From NCBI GenBank assembly GCA_046327745.1, contig JAXLXV010000014.1, positions 124,001 to 188,000 on the forward strand: DNA of 64,000 nt, read 5' to 3'. How positions within the stretch are numbered: the stretch's first letter is position 1; the number at the start of each line of letters is the position of its first letter. Under the pieces are notes generated by a model, which saw only the letters and a program-made list of their open reading frames with translations, ran no database searches and was not told the DNA's origin. Shown here piece by piece: positions 18,076 to 27,384 of this stretch. A program made the translations under genes and the position numbers. Origin of the DNA: JABAQJ01 sp046327745 (GTDB taxonomy: Bacteria > Gemmatimonadota > Gemmatimonadetes > Gemmatimonadales > Gemmatimonadaceae).

Positions 18076-19134
18076 CTAGCGGAGGCGGGCGACGGCCAGC
18101 GTTGCTATCTTCAATGCCGCCTCCTTCGACACGTGCGCAGTGCGATACAGAACGGTCAACATCCGATCTCCAGTGAGGAAGTACAAGGTTCCATCGAGCC
18201 CGTCCGCGGCCTGATCCCACGCGCCCTCGAGCGTATCGGCAGCCTCCCCACGGACGCCGGCCGCCGCCCCGAACATGCGACTCGCGCCGGCCGCGACGTT
18301 GAACAGCGCGCGGCCGTCCTCCCACTCCGGCTTCATGGTGAACACGCGATGACGCCCAAGGTAGTAGCTGCATCCCGCGCCCGTGGGGTCAGCTAGTGGC
18401 GACTCGCCAGTCGACCGATACGGCGGCAGGGCCAGTGGCCCGAGCACTGACTCGGCATCGTTGCGGCTGACGAGGCCGCATGGGTCCGGGCCGTCGGCTT
18501 GGTTCAGCGTCGCGGGGGGCGAAGCGAACGGTCGGTCCGGAATGCGGTCCCGGATCATTGCCGCCAGCTGCGCCACGGAGTCGCCGGGCAGCCACCCGCC
18601 GTGCGCCGTGATGAGTACGGCGATGTGTCCAAGTCGGCCAAGGAACTCCTCGGGCAATGCGCTCGTGTAGTCCCAACCAACCAACGGCGCTCGTTCGCTC
18701 GAGTCGGCCGTTACGGAGTTCCGCTGGTCCGCACGCGAGCCACCGAGAATCTGAGCGGCGAGATTCGCCCCGGCGTCGAACGCCGCGCCTTGGGTCGCCG
18801 CGTCCTCGAGCAACAATTCAACCGCCACGGTCTGCGGAGGGTTGGCCCCCGCACCAGGCGCAAGTGGATACACGCACGCCCGGCCGTCCGTGGTGGGCTC
18901 GTCGTTGCTCGCGTCGTGACCGCGGCGGGGTGCGCCGTTCAAACGGCCCAGCATGTGCTCGGCCTCGGCAGCGGAGACCCACGAACAGGGATCGGGGCTC
19001 GCGGGTTGCGGCTGAAGGACGCTGACCGGTAGGGCCGCGGCGTCACCCGGTGTGGTTTGGGCGGCGTCGCTGCGACGGCAGGAGCTCAGGCTGAGGGCGA
19101 GCGCGAGCGCGCTGAACGGGAACGACATGCGCAT
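18076..19134 (-). CDS. Lipoprotein with two DUF3558-like repeats
   Basis: A 352-residue lipoprotein; the signal ends in lipobox LSSC (Cys 19). Two copies of one domain follow: DPCSWVSAAEAEHMLG...GRACVYPL (about 48-90, with its C-terminal helix near 115-200) and DPCGLVSRNDAESVLGP...GCSYYLG (about 215-260, helix near 280-350). Each copy pairs a Cys after Asp-Pro with a Cys about 40 residues later, as in DUF3558-type lipoproteins. The duplication inside one chain is unusual. Function unknown; cell-envelope location expected. Confidence 0.75.
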   Translation of the reverse strand: MRMSFPFSALALALSLSSCRRSDAAQTTPGDAAALPVSVLQPQPASPDPCSWVSAAEAEHMLGRLNGAPRRGHDASNDEPTTDGRACVYPLAPGAGANPPQTVAVELLLEDAATQGAAFDAGANLAAQILGGSRADQRNSVTADSSERAPLVGWDYTSALPEEFLGRLGHIAVLITAHGGWLPGDSVAQLAAMIRDRIPDRPFASPPATLNQADGPDPCGLVSRNDAESVLGPLALPPYRSTGESPLADPTGAGCSYYLGRHRVFTMKPEWEDGRALFNVAAGASRMFGAAAGVRGEAADTLEGAWDQAADGLDGTLYFLTGDRMLTVLYRTAHVSKEAALKIATLAVARLR

Positions 19135-19164
19135 GTGTGACGACGATCCTCGGTGCGGGATGGG

Positions 19165-20292
19165 TTATGGCGTGCGGCCAGGGCACGCGCGCGTCAACTC
19201 AACTCGGCGATTGCGCGCCCGACCTTCGATGGTCGCGTTCGGCTCGCGGGGGTGCGTGTCTCCAAAGCCGAGCGCGCGGAGCCGCGTCGCCGGGACTGCG
19301 TACCGTTCGATCAACGCGGTTCTCACCGCTTCAGCGCGGCGCATAGACAGCGCGCGATTGCTGCTGGCGTCGCCGATGCTATCCGTGTGACCTTCCACGA
19401 CGAGCGACCACTCCGCGTGCCGCTTCAGCAGGGCGCCGACCTGTCCGAGCGACGCGTCGGAAGCCGGCTGCAGTTCAGCGCTGGCGAAGGCGAAGTAGAT
19501 GCCGGGCAGCTCGGCGCGGCACGAGCTCGCCAGCTCCGACTCGACGGCGCCGTCGCCAGGAAGGTCGACGCGAATCATCAGGAATTGGCGCGGGCCCAGG
19601 TTGGTCTTCACGATGAGCGGGTGGACGGAGTCCGCCAGCACCCACACATCGAAATCGGCCTTCCGCTCCTGGTACGCAACTTTCGCCGTCAGATGCAACG
19701 TTGGGACCGCGGTGCGCTTGCCGTTCACCAGGAGCGACAGAGGTTCTGGCGTGCGCGACACCAGGCTGAGCGCGCCGCGATACGGCACCTGCGACGTGGC
19801 GAACGCACCGCCTCCGGCGTTGCCGCCCTTGGCCTCATCAAGCGCGACCAGCGTGAACGTCGTCGGTCCCTCGGTCTGGACCCGACGGAGCAACCCACGC
19901 GAAAGGGTGAAGGCGGTGTAGCCGGGCACCTCCTGGATGCCGTCGGAGCGAAAGACGGCGTTCATGCGTGGCGCGCCGGCCAGGTCCGCGGCGCTCACGA
20001 ATCGCCGATAGGTCACAGTATCCGTTTGGCCGCCGGCGCTGAGCTCGCGGTATCGCCACGCGTAGGTGGCGCCGGCGGCCGAGACGTCTTGCACCTCGAC
20101 CGTGTTTTCGCGGTCTCCATCTGGTCGATGCAGCACCGAAACCATGGTAAGCCCGCGCACGAGCGGAATGCGCGGCGTTACGCTGGCCGCCTGATTCGCA
20201 CGCGTGCCGCCAGCAGCAACCGCTGGCAACGGGCTCTGTCCGAGACAGGGCGCGGAGCATGCCGCAGCGAGGGCAATGACGGAGGCTCGCAC
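19165..20292 (-). CDS. Exported protein with C-terminal OmpA peptidoglycan-binding domain
   Basis: A 375-residue protein with a short signal peptide (1-19, ACSAPCLGQ). The C-terminal 110 residues are an OmpA domain: IYFAFASAELQPASDASLGQV, EGHTDSIGDASSNRALSMRRAEAVRTAL and LGFGDTHPREPNATIEGRARNRRVEL, including the Asp and Arg that contact diaminopimelate. The N-terminal 240 residues are of unknown fold and may bind a partner. It overlaps the preceding DUF4412-like gene by one base, so the two are an operon and may form an envelope pair. Confidence 0.88.
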   Translation of the reverse strand: MRASVIALAAACSAPCLGQSPLPAVAAGGTRANQAASVTPRIPLVRGLTMVSVLHRPDGDRENTVEVQDVSAAGATYAWRYRELSAGGQTDTVTYRRFVSAADLAGAPRMNAVFRSDGIQEVPGYTAFTLSRGLLRRVQTEGPTTFTLVALDEAKGGNAGGGAFATSQVPYRGALSLVSRTPEPLSLLVNGKRTAVPTLHLTAKVAYQERKADFDVWVLADSVHPLIVKTNLGPRQFLMIRVDLPGDGAVESELASSCRAELPGIYFAFASAELQPASDASLGQVGALLKRHAEWSLVVEGHTDSIGDASSNRALSMRRAEAVRTALIERYAVPATRLRALGFGDTHPREPNATIEGRARNRRVELTRACPGRTP

Positions 20293-20915
20293 TACGGCTT
20301 CCGGCTCGGGGCGAACCCACCCGTGCCAGGCATCTTCACTTCGCTAAAGCCAGGAGGCGGTGCGAAGTCGTCGTCGCTCACGGTCGTCCGCTCCACCTTC
20401 TTGACCACCGACAGCGGCTTTCCGTTGCGGTCGACAGACTTCAACACCATGAAGCCGCTCCCGAAGGTCTTTCGCAACACGCGTTCGTCGAGCGAAGCGT
20501 ACCGTCCGATGCCGACAAAACCGAACGCCGTGGTCACGCACGCTTCGTCGTCGTTCGCAGCAGTCGCGAAGTGCACTCGGTAGTAGCTGCAGTTGTAGCC
20601 GAGGACCGTATCGTCCTTGCCCGTGGGGGTGAACGTCGGCGTAAGGTCGTCGCTCGTGAGGCGGAGAGGCATGACGAAGTACGACTTCTCACTTGCCTGG
20701 ACCATCAGCATTCGCCCCTTCGCGTCGCGTATCATCGTTGTCCCGGCGTGCAAGCCGTCGATGCGGAGCAAACCTCCCTTCACATGCAGCGTCAGGTCGC
20801 TCGGCGCACCCATTGCCGTCGTTTGCATCGTGATCACGCCCTCGAATGTTTGAGCTGCTGCGGGAGTGACGGCGGTCGCAAGCGCGCAGACGCACAACAG
20901 GATTCGGTGCTGCAT
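20292..20915 (-). CDS. Exported DUF4412-like protein
   Basis: A 207-residue protein with a signal peptide (1-22, TPAAAQ). The body TFEGVITMQTT, LTLHVKGGLLRIDG, ILVQASEKSYFVMPL-like strands and GKDDTVLGYNCSYYRV match the DUF4412 layout (an antiparallel sheet related to the LolA/lipoprotein carrier fold). Two Cys in the second half could form a disulfide. It is the first gene of a two-gene operon with the OmpA-domain protein (one-base overlap). Confidence 0.75.
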   Translation of the reverse strand: MQHRILLCVCALATAVTPAAAQTFEGVITMQTTAMGAPSDLTLHVKGGLLRIDGLHAGTTMIRDAKGRMLMVQASEKSYFVMPLRLTSDDLTPTFTPTGKDDTVLGYNCSYYRVHFATAANDDEACVTTAFGFVGIGRYASLDERVLRKTFGSGFMVLKSVDRNGKPLSVVKKVERTTVSDDDFAPPPGFSEVKMPGTGGFAPSRKP

Positions 20916-21108
20916 GGCGGTGTCTCCTTACGGGGTATGTGTGGCGGCCGCAAGCACCGCCGCGGCGGCCTTCTCGACCATCGGCGTCAGCAGGCCCTAC
21001 TCCGCCCGGGACGGCCGCATTCCCGAACGCCCCAAGAGTGACCGCCGACCCTCACGACGGCTTTCTGGCGGTAAGGGGGGCGTGCCACCGGCCGTTCGTG
21101 CGGTGGCC

Positions 21109-22251
21109 TCAATCCGCCGGGCTCTTCGGACGTTCTGCGCGTTGGATGATCTCCTCCAGCCGTCGCCTCTGTTCATCCGTAAGGCCCTGACGCCAGTCCC
21201 GGCCGAATGCATGGGTGAGCGGCACACGACGCTTGAGCGCGAAGAGAACGCCGCCCAAGGCGCGGCCGACGAGGCTGACCGCGAACGCAATGGCAACCAA
21301 GCCCGCCAGGACCAGGGCGTTCAGTTGCAACACGTAGAGCAGTGCGTCGCGCCCGTAAGAGCGCCGCCCCGACTGGATGCGTGCCTGCCGTGGCTCCGAC
21401 GTCGCATACACGATCGGCACGAGCGCACCGTCGCGCAGCCCAGCCACGCTTCCCGAATCGACGCGGTCCAGTGCGTGCACCGATCCGGATCGCGAGTCCG
21501 GAGTGAATTCGAGGTCCACCATCTGGTAGGGCAACCGCAGGCGTTGCGACGCCTCGTCGCTGACCCAGATCGCGGTCACGTTGCTCACGCGACGGACCGT
21601 GGCCACGCCGGTCCGCCTCGGCGCTGCAGGAGGGACGCTCGGCCAGGGCACGCGAGCCACAAGGCCGGCCGTGCCTAACGCGGTCGACGCGAGTGCAGCC
21701 CAGGCGAACCCCGAGGACCGCCGCCTGCGCCACAGCGCGACAAGGACCAGGACGCCAACGCTTCCGAATGGCACCACGGCGAAGGCGACGGACGCCCCGA
21801 CGGTCGCCGCGACTAGCACGAGCTGCTTGCGCGGCTGGCGCCACGCCGCGATGCCAAGCCCGATCGCCATCACCACGGCCGCCAACTCCAGTGATTCCGG
21901 GACCGTTCCGGAGTCCCATGGGCGCCTCGTCCACGCCGACGTTCCATCGATCGTCGAGCCGATGTCCGCGATCATTCGCACGGGCGTCCAGGTTGCATAT
22001 CGCACCTGCACCACCGATCCGACGTGAAGCCGGTCGAACACCCATGCATCAACCGTGTGGTGCGCGACCTCAGGGCGTGGAGAACCCTGGGGACGGAACT
22101 GAAACGTCACATCATAGACATGGCGCCAGCGCTCGCCGCCCGGCATGCGGATGAACTCCGCCTTCGCTGTCACCTGGCCAGAGGTCACTGCGCCCGCCAG
22201 CTGCACCAAGGCCGTCGGCAGGGCCCAAGTGCTCAACAGCAGCATTGCCAC
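21109..22251 (-). CDS. Membrane protein with DUF3592-like extracytoplasmic segments
   Basis: About 380 residues. The assigned start (GTG 22251) falls inside a hydrophobic segment (TVVTVAMLLLSTW); the true start may be a rarer codon a few residues upstream. Two DUF3592-like stretches are visible: VTFQFRPQGSPRPEV...VGSVVQVRYATWTPV (about 48-95) and VDLEFTPDSRSGSV...GALVPIVYATSEPRQ (about 238-290), each next to membrane helices. The C-terminus is cytoplasmic and charged (TDEQRRRLEEIIQRAE). Function unknown. A CGTTAGGC word encodes Ala-Leu-Gly at 21675. Confidence 0.7.
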   Translation of the reverse strand: MAMLLLSTWALPTALVQLAGAVTSGQVTAKAEFIRMPGGERWRHVYDVTFQFRPQGSPRPEVAHHTVDAWVFDRLHVGSVVQVRYATWTPVRMIADIGSTIDGTSAWTRRPWDSGTVPESLELAAVVMAIGLGIAAWRQPRKQLVLVAATVGASVAFAVVPFGSVGVLVLVALWRRRRSSGFAWAALASTALGTAGLVARVPWPSVPPAAPRRTGVATVRRVSNVTAIWVSDEASQRLRLPYQMVDLEFTPDSRSGSVHALDRVDSGSVAGLRDGALVPIVYATSEPRQARIQSGRRSYGRDALLYVLQLNALVLAGLVAIAFAVSLVGRALGGVLFALKRRVPLTHAFGRDWRQGLTDEQRRRLEEIIQRAERPKSPAD

Positions 22252-22292
22252 CGTAACGACGGTGATGACGTGCGAGCCCTTCCATGAGGCGC

Positions 22293-22718
22293 TCAGTTGA
22301 GCCGCACCCGGATGATGCCGGCATCAATGCGCTGGTGAGAAAATGCGACCGCGCCCAGGTTCACCGTTTGGGAAGGCCGGAGCGCGATGCGGCCGCTGTA
22401 GCTCCACACCTGCGTCACTCCGTCCGGCGAGAAGCCCTGGACGTCGTAAGAGAGGGACTGCGGTGTTTGAGCCGTGCTGGCCACGTTCATCGTCACCGCC
22501 CCGCCTTCGGCAGCCGCGTTGCAGCCGGTGGGGCTATACGTCACGAAGGTCTGCGTAAACGTGAAGCTGGCGAGAGGCCACGTCGTACCTGCTGCGGTGA
22601 GGGCCGGCACCGTCGCCGTGAGGGGGACGGACACAGACTGGCAAGGGGCGGTCGGGACCGAGCCGCTACAGGCGGCAGCGCACCAAAGGACGACGAGCGC
22701 CGGGATGTGCCTGCTCAT
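22293..22718 (-). CDS. Small lipoprotein of unknown function
   Basis: A 141-residue protein with lipobox AAAC (Cys 17) after LVVLWCAA. The mature part is a small beta-rich domain: VPLTATVPALTAAGTTWPLASFTFTQTF, ending in a series of strands and the charged tail RIDAGIIRVRLN. It lies 41 bp upstream of the DUF3592-like gene and may be in the same transcript. No family recognised. Confidence 0.65.
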   Translation of the reverse strand: MSRHIPALVVLWCAAACSGSVPTAPCQSVSVPLTATVPALTAAGTTWPLASFTFTQTFVTYSPTGCNAAAEGGAVTMNVASTAQTPQSLSYDVQGFSPDGVTQVWSYSGRIALRPSQTVNLGAVAFSHQRIDAGIIRVRLN

Positions 22719-22899
22719 TGCGAAGCCTCTCGATCGGTTTGGATGGTCAGAACGCGTGTTCGTTAACGCCCGATCTGGGGTCCCCGTCCCTCACGCCCGG
22801 CCCTGCGGGAAGGCCTGATATTGAGCGGGGCCGTGCCTCGCGGTATCTCTCTCTCTATGGTTGTCACCCCCTCTCGGCCGTGCCCAGCCCGGTAGTGCG

Positions 22900-23481
22900 A
22901 TGACGAACCCGGACGGGGGATCGGCGACGGCCTTGCTGCGCGCCTGGGGCGCCGGCGACCGGGACGCGCTCGATCAGATGCTGCCCTTGGTGTACGAGGA
23001 ATTGCATCGATTGGCGCGAGGGTATCTCGGCCGCGAGCGGCCCGATCATACCTTGCAACCGACGGCGCTGGTGCATGAGGCCTACCTGCGGCTCATCAAC
23101 CAGCGCGAGGTGGACTGGCGCAATCGCGCGCAGTTCCTCGGCCTCGCCGCCTCGATGATGCGCCGCATCTTGGTGAACCACGCCCGCGACCGCTCCGCCG
23201 CCAAGCGTCCTGACGTCCGAGACCGCGTTTCGCTCAGCTTGGTCGAAGCGGGGAGCGACGCACCGGATGTAGACATCATCGCGCTCGAGGATGCGCTAGC
23301 CAGGCTCGCCGAACTTGACGCCCGCAAGGCGCGGGTGGTAGAGCTGCGATTCTTCGGAGGCCTAACGATGAATGAGGTCGCCGAAGTCCTGGAGGTTTCG
23401 TTGGCCACGGTCGAGCGCGAGTGGAGCTTTGCCCGCGCATGGCTCTACGACGCGATCGAGGGCAAGGGCGAGACGGCATGA
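22900..23481 (+). CDS. ECF-type RNA polymerase sigma factor (TIGR02999-like)
   Basis: A 193-residue sigma factor. Region 2 spans LVYEELHRLARGYLGRERPDHTLQPTALVHEAYLRL and the LVNHARD segment, and region 4 is at the C-terminus with LDARKARVVELRFFGGLTMNEVAEVLEVSLATVEREWSFARAWLY. The HTLQPTALVHEAYLRL signature marks the TIGR02999 subfamily, commonly encoded beside Ser/Thr kinases. Start ATG 22900 gives the normal family N-terminus; upstream in-frame codons are not needed. The stop overlaps the start of the kinase gene (ATGA), so the kinase probably controls this sigma factor or its targets. Confidence 0.93.
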   Translation: MTNPDGGSATALLRAWGAGDRDALDQMLPLVYEELHRLARGYLGRERPDHTLQPTALVHEAYLRLINQREVDWRNRAQFLGLAASMMRRILVNHARDRSAAKRPDVRDRVSLSLVEAGSDAPDVDIIALEDALARLAELDARKARVVELRFFGGLTMNEVAEVLEVSLATVEREWSFARAWLYDAIEGKGETA

Positions 23482-26400
23482 ACTCCGGCCGTTGGGAGCG
23501 ATTGGAAGAGCTCTTTCACGCCGCCCTTGCACTCCCCGACGGCGAGCGCGCCACGTTCCTCACGCGCTCGACCGCTGGCGATTCGGCGCTGCGCGACGAG
23601 ATTGAACGGCTGCTGAGCGCGCACGCGCGCGCGGGTCGCTTCATCGACGAGCCGGCCGTTGTGGCTGCGGGCGCCTTTTCCGGGCGCGGCGCCGAACCAT
23701 CTGCCATCGGACGACAGTTCGGCCCCTGGCGCGTGATCCGAGAGATCGGCCGGGGTGGCATGGGGGCGGTGTACCTGGCGGAGCGCGCCGATGGACAGTT
23801 CGAGCAGCGGGTGGCCATCAAGCTGATCAAGCGCGGAATGGACACCGACCTGGTGGTGGAGCGCTTCCGCGCCGAGCGTCAGATCCTCGCGTCGCTCGAC
23901 CACCCGAACGTCGCCCGCCTGCTCGACGGCGGTACGACGGACGACGGCGTCCCGTACTTCGTGATGGAGTATATCGATGGTGTTCCCATTGACGAATACG
24001 CCGATGCACGCCGCTTGTCGGTGCCAGACCGGCTGGAGCTGTTCCTGCAGGTCTGCGCCGCGGTCGCTTACGCGCACGGGCGCCTCGTCATACATCGCGA
24101 CATCAAACCGGCGAATATCCTCGTGGCGCCCAGCGGCGCACCGAAGCTCCTCGACTTTGGCATCGCCAAGGTGTTCGACCCGGATGGAGACGAGCGAGTA
24201 TCGACGCTGACCGGGCTACGCCTGCTCACCCCGGAATACGCGAGTCCTGAGCAGATCGAGGGGCGAAAGGCGACGGAGGCCAGCGACGTGTACTCCCTCG
24301 GCGTCGTGATGTATGAGCTGCTCACGGGGCGGTCGCCGTATCAGCTGCGAAGCCGCGATCCGGCCGAGCTCGCGGCGGCCATCCGGACGACCGTGCCTGA
24401 AGCACCGAGCGCTGCGCTTCGTCGCCCGTCAGTCGCAACAGACCCAGTTTCGCGGCGCCGAGCCGACGAGGATCGCGTGGCGGCAACGGGAGCCACCGGC
24501 ATCGCGCACCTGCAACGCCGGCTTCGTGGCGATCTGGATACCATCGTGCTGATGGCCCTGCGGAAGGAGCCCGAGCGGCGGTATGCGCGGGTATCGCTCC
24601 TGATGGACGACATCCGGCAGCACTTGCGGGGCCTGCCGGTGAGCGCACGGCGCGACGATCTGCGTTATCGGGTGGCGAAGTTTCTGCGGCGCAACCGCGG
24701 CGCTGTGGCATCGGTAACGCTCGTCGGCACCGCCGCGCTCTTGCTCGGTATCGCGTTCACGCGCATGGGTGTGAGTAGCGCGGCGCTGGATGCCAGGAGC
24801 GGCGTCCTCGCTGTGCGCGACAAAGTCGTGGTGGCGGACCTCGCCGACCGCGCGGGCGACGCATCACTCGCTTCGGCGCTGACCGAGGCGCTGCGGGTGG
24901 ACCTCGCCGAGTCACCGCGCGTGCAGGTGTTCTCATCGCGGCAGGTGCGGACGAGTCTGTCGCGGATGCAACGGTCTCCCGATCTCGCCTTGGAAGATTC
25001 GGTGGCGCGCGAGTTGGCTATCCGCGAAGGGGTCAAGGCAGTCGTGACCGGATCCGTCGGTCGCATCGCGGGCCGCTACGCCATTGCTGTGCAGTTGCTT
25101 GGAGCGGAGAAGGGGGATGTGTTGGCCGCGGAGCGAGAGACGGCAGCCGACTCCACGGACGTGATCGAAGCCTTAGGCAGGCTGTCGCAGCGCGTGCGAC
25201 GCCGCATGGGTGAATCGTTAGGCAGCGTCCAAGCGTCGCCCCCGCTGGCGCAAGTGACCACGGCTTCCCTGCCGGCGCTGCGGGCGTACACGGAAGGCCT
25301 GCACCTGATCAACAGCGGCGACCGTAAGGCGGGCCTCGCCATGCTCGAACACGCAGTCGTGCTCGACACCGCCTTCGCTTCCGCGTGGCGCGCGCTCGCC
25401 ACGACGTACGGAGACGTACTCGAGCCGGGCCGCGCGGCCGCAGCAAGGAAGCGCGCTATGGCGAACGTGTCGCGCCTGCCGTTCCTGGAGCGCTACCTCG
25501 CGATCGCCAGTAGCGCGATGTCGGAAGACTACGCCGCGTCGGCCAATGCCTACGGCGTGATCCTCGAGCGTTACCCAGACGATGTGCGTGCCCTGAACAA
25601 CCGCGCGCTGGCCTATTCATGGCTCGGTCGTTTCGCGTCGCAGGAGAGCTTGCTCGTGCGCGCCGCAGCACTCGACTCGACGGTGCCGAGCATTCAGACC
25701 CAGCTCGCGGTGGCACAGGCCAACCAAGGTCATTTCGAGGACGCACGCCGGACCTTGGACCGCGTCAAGAAGAATCAACCCGGGAACTTCTACGCCCAGC
25801 TGGCGGAGATCTATCTCGCCGCCGCGCGCCAGGACTGGCCCGAGTCCGAGCGGCAGGCGGAGAAGCGCCTTCGCCTGCACCCCACCGACACGCTCGACGT
25901 GATTGGTGGGACCGAGGCCCTCGCGCAAATCGTCATGACCCAGGGGCGGCTTGCCGAGGCCGAGCGGCTGCTACGCCACGCGCAGCAACTCTCGGCGGCG
26001 GCTGGCGAACGCATGAACTACCTCCTCGAAGCCGCACTCCTTGGATGGGTCGAGCTCCGCTACCGACGTGCTCCCGACAAGGCGCTGCGGATGGTCGACG
26101 AAGCGGTGGCGCGGTTCCCGCTCGACAGCTTGGCCGAGGCAGAACGCCCGTACGACGAGCTAGCCCGCCTCTACGCCGCGGCCGGCCGGCCGACCAGGGC
26201 GCGAGCGCTGCTCGCACAGGCCGAAGGCACGACGTACGGCCGCCGGCCTAACGCGAGGCCAGGCCGCCAGTGGTCCCTCGGAGCGATCGCGCTCGCCGAG
26301 GGGCACGCCGCCGATGCGTTAGGCGCCTTGCACCGCGCGATGGACAGCGCCCAGTGTCCGATTTGCGCGCTCCCTGACCTTGCCCGCGCCTACGAAGCTG

Positions 26401-26681
26401 CCAGTCACACCGATTCCGCGCTCGCCACCTACGAGAGCTTCATTCACCAGCCGTGGGAATGGCGGTTCGAGACCGATGACATCGAGCTCGCCGCCGCGTT
26501 GAAGCGGGCAGGAGAGCTGTCCGAGGGGCGCGGCGACGCGCCAAGGGCGGCCGAGATGTACGAGCGCCTGTTGATGCTGTGGTCGCGGGCGGACCAGGAG
26601 TTGAATCCCAATGTGGAGTGGGCTCGCGCTCAACTCGCGCGGCTGCGTGAGCTGAATCCGCACCGCACACGAAGTCCATAG
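23478..26681 (+). CDS. Transmembrane Ser/Thr protein kinase with FlgO/TPR sensor region
   Basis: A 1067-residue protein. The kinase domain (about residues 84-405) has the glycine loop REIGRGGMGAVYL, catalytic Lys 115, HRDIKPAN at 206-213, DFG at 226-228 and APE-equivalent TPEYASPEQ, so it should be active. One membrane helix follows (about 413-433, GAVASVTLVGTAALLLG). Outside is a FlgO/adenylate-cyclase-type domain (about 455-600, EALRVDLAESPRVQVFS) and then TPR-like helical repeats (about 610-1055). The kinase is encoded in an ATGA overlap with an ECF sigma factor. The stimulus sensed by the TPR part is unknown. Confidence 0.93.
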   Translation: MNSGRWERLEELFHAALALPDGERATFLTRSTAGDSALRDEIERLLSAHARAGRFIDEPAVVAAGAFSGRGAEPSAIGRQFGPWRVIREIGRGGMGAVYLAERADGQFEQRVAIKLIKRGMDTDLVVERFRAERQILASLDHPNVARLLDGGTTDDGVPYFVMEYIDGVPIDEYADARRLSVPDRLELFLQVCAAVAYAHGRLVIHRDIKPANILVAPSGAPKLLDFGIAKVFDPDGDERVSTLTGLRLLTPEYASPEQIEGRKATEASDVYSLGVVMYELLTGRSPYQLRSRDPAELAAAIRTTVPEAPSAALRRPSVATDPVSRRRADEDRVAATGATGIAHLQRRLRGDLDTIVLMALRKEPERRYARVSLLMDDIRQHLRGLPVSARRDDLRYRVAKFLRRNRGAVASVTLVGTAALLLGIAFTRMGVSSAALDARSGVLAVRDKVVVADLADRAGDASLASALTEALRVDLAESPRVQVFSSRQVRTSLSRMQRSPDLALEDSVARELAIREGVKAVVTGSVGRIAGRYAIAVQLLGAEKGDVLAAERETAADSTDVIEALGRLSQRVRRRMGESLGSVQASPPLAQVTTASLPALRAYTEGLHLINSGDRKAGLAMLEHAVVLDTAFASAWRALATTYGDVLEPGRAAAARKRAMANVSRLPFLERYLAIASSAMSEDYAASANAYGVILERYPDDVRALNNRALAYSWLGRFASQESLLVRAAALDSTVPSIQTQLAVAQANQGHFEDARRTLDRVKKNQPGNFYAQLAEIYLAAARQDWPESERQAEKRLRLHPTDTLDVIGGTEALAQIVMTQGRLAEAERLLRHAQQLSAAAGERMNYLLEAALLGWVELRYRRAPDKALRMVDEAVARFPLDSLAEAERPYDELARLYAAAGRPTRARALLAQAEGTTYGRRPNARPGRQWSLGAIALAEGHAADALGALHRAMDSAQCPICALPDLARAYEAASHTDSALATYESFIHQPWEWRFETDDIELAAALKRAGELSEGRGDAPRAAEMYERLLMLWSRADQELNPNVEWARAQLARLRELNPHRTRSP

Positions 26682-26803
26682 GCCATCGTGGTGAGGGGGC
26701 GAGAAGAATTGACCGGCCGTTTTGGAGCCAATCAGCATCGGGCGAATCGGGGAATGGAGCGGTACCGCGTGTCACAACAGAGAGCGATTCGCCGAGGAGC
26801 GTG

Positions 26804-27208
26804 ATGCGTACCACGATCGTACGACGCTGGGGGGTGTCGGCTGCGTTGGTTGTTGTTGCCGTGAGTGCGTGCGGCACCGATTCCGGTAGTACGAGTCCAC
26901 TCGCGTACTGCACGGCCCCTCGATCGATCGCCCTCGAGATCACGGTCATTGACGCCGCGACCGGCGCCGGTCTCGCCGAGGGATCCACCGGGAGCTTTCA
27001 GTCCGCTACTGGCTCCGACTCGCTGTGGCACGTTACAGGCTCCACAACGATCCTTGCCGGTGGCGAGCACCTGGGCGTGTATTCCGCGACCGTCACCCAC
27101 GTCGGCTACGCGACGTGGTCGGCGCAGGGTGTGCAGGTGACGCAGCAAGGGGTTTGTGGAAACGTGCTACCGGTGCAGCTGACGGCACCGCTCACGCGGT
27201 CCTCCTAA
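26804..27208 (+). CDS. Small lipoprotein with carboxypeptidase-regulatory-like domain
   Basis: A 134-residue protein starting at ATG 26804 with GAGGAG just upstream. Lipobox VSAC is at about residues 20-23. The rest looks like one carboxypeptidase-regulatory-like (CarboxypepD_reg) beta-sandwich: EITVIDAATGAGLAEG, LWHVTGSTTILAGG, and YSATVTHVGYATWSAQGVQV. Such domains sit at the cell surface; the partner is unknown. Its TAA stop lies inside a TCCTAACG word that starts the attC-like site downstream. Confidence 0.75.
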   Translation: MRTTIVRRWGVSAALVVVAVSACGTDSGSTSPLAYCTAPRSIALEITVIDAATGAGLAEGSTGSFQSATGSDSLWHVTGSTTILAGGEHLGVYSATVTHVGYATWSAQGVQVTQQGVCGNVLPVQLTAPLTRSS

Positions 27209-27351
27209 CGCGCGACGCTGGCCAAGCGCTACGTGACGCCGACTCAGCGCTTGCAGGAGCGAACGGGACATGCGGAGCGTTCCGCGGGGGCTGCGCTAGC
27301 GCCGCATGATTGTTATGATACCTTGTTGCGCAGAAAACGTGGACGTTAGGC
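27203..27351 (+). other. attC-like site between small genes
   Basis: Left box TCCTAAC (27203-27209) contains the stop of the upstream gene; right box GTTAGGC is at 27345-27351. Inner boxes CTGGCCAA (27218-27225) and TTGCGCAG (27326-27333) pair at 6 of 8 positions. The 149-bp length is near the upper end of the known attC range. The next gene starts 33 bp after the right box. Box order and orientation fit an integron cassette boundary, but the stem is weak. Confidence 0.5.
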
Positions 27352-27384
27352 AGGTCGACGACCCTCTCCCCAAGGGACCTAGTG

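Noticed and set aside
23445..26738. Several long minus-strand frames opposite the kinase gene
   Set aside because: Typical antisense frames of high-GC genes; no motifs or start sites.
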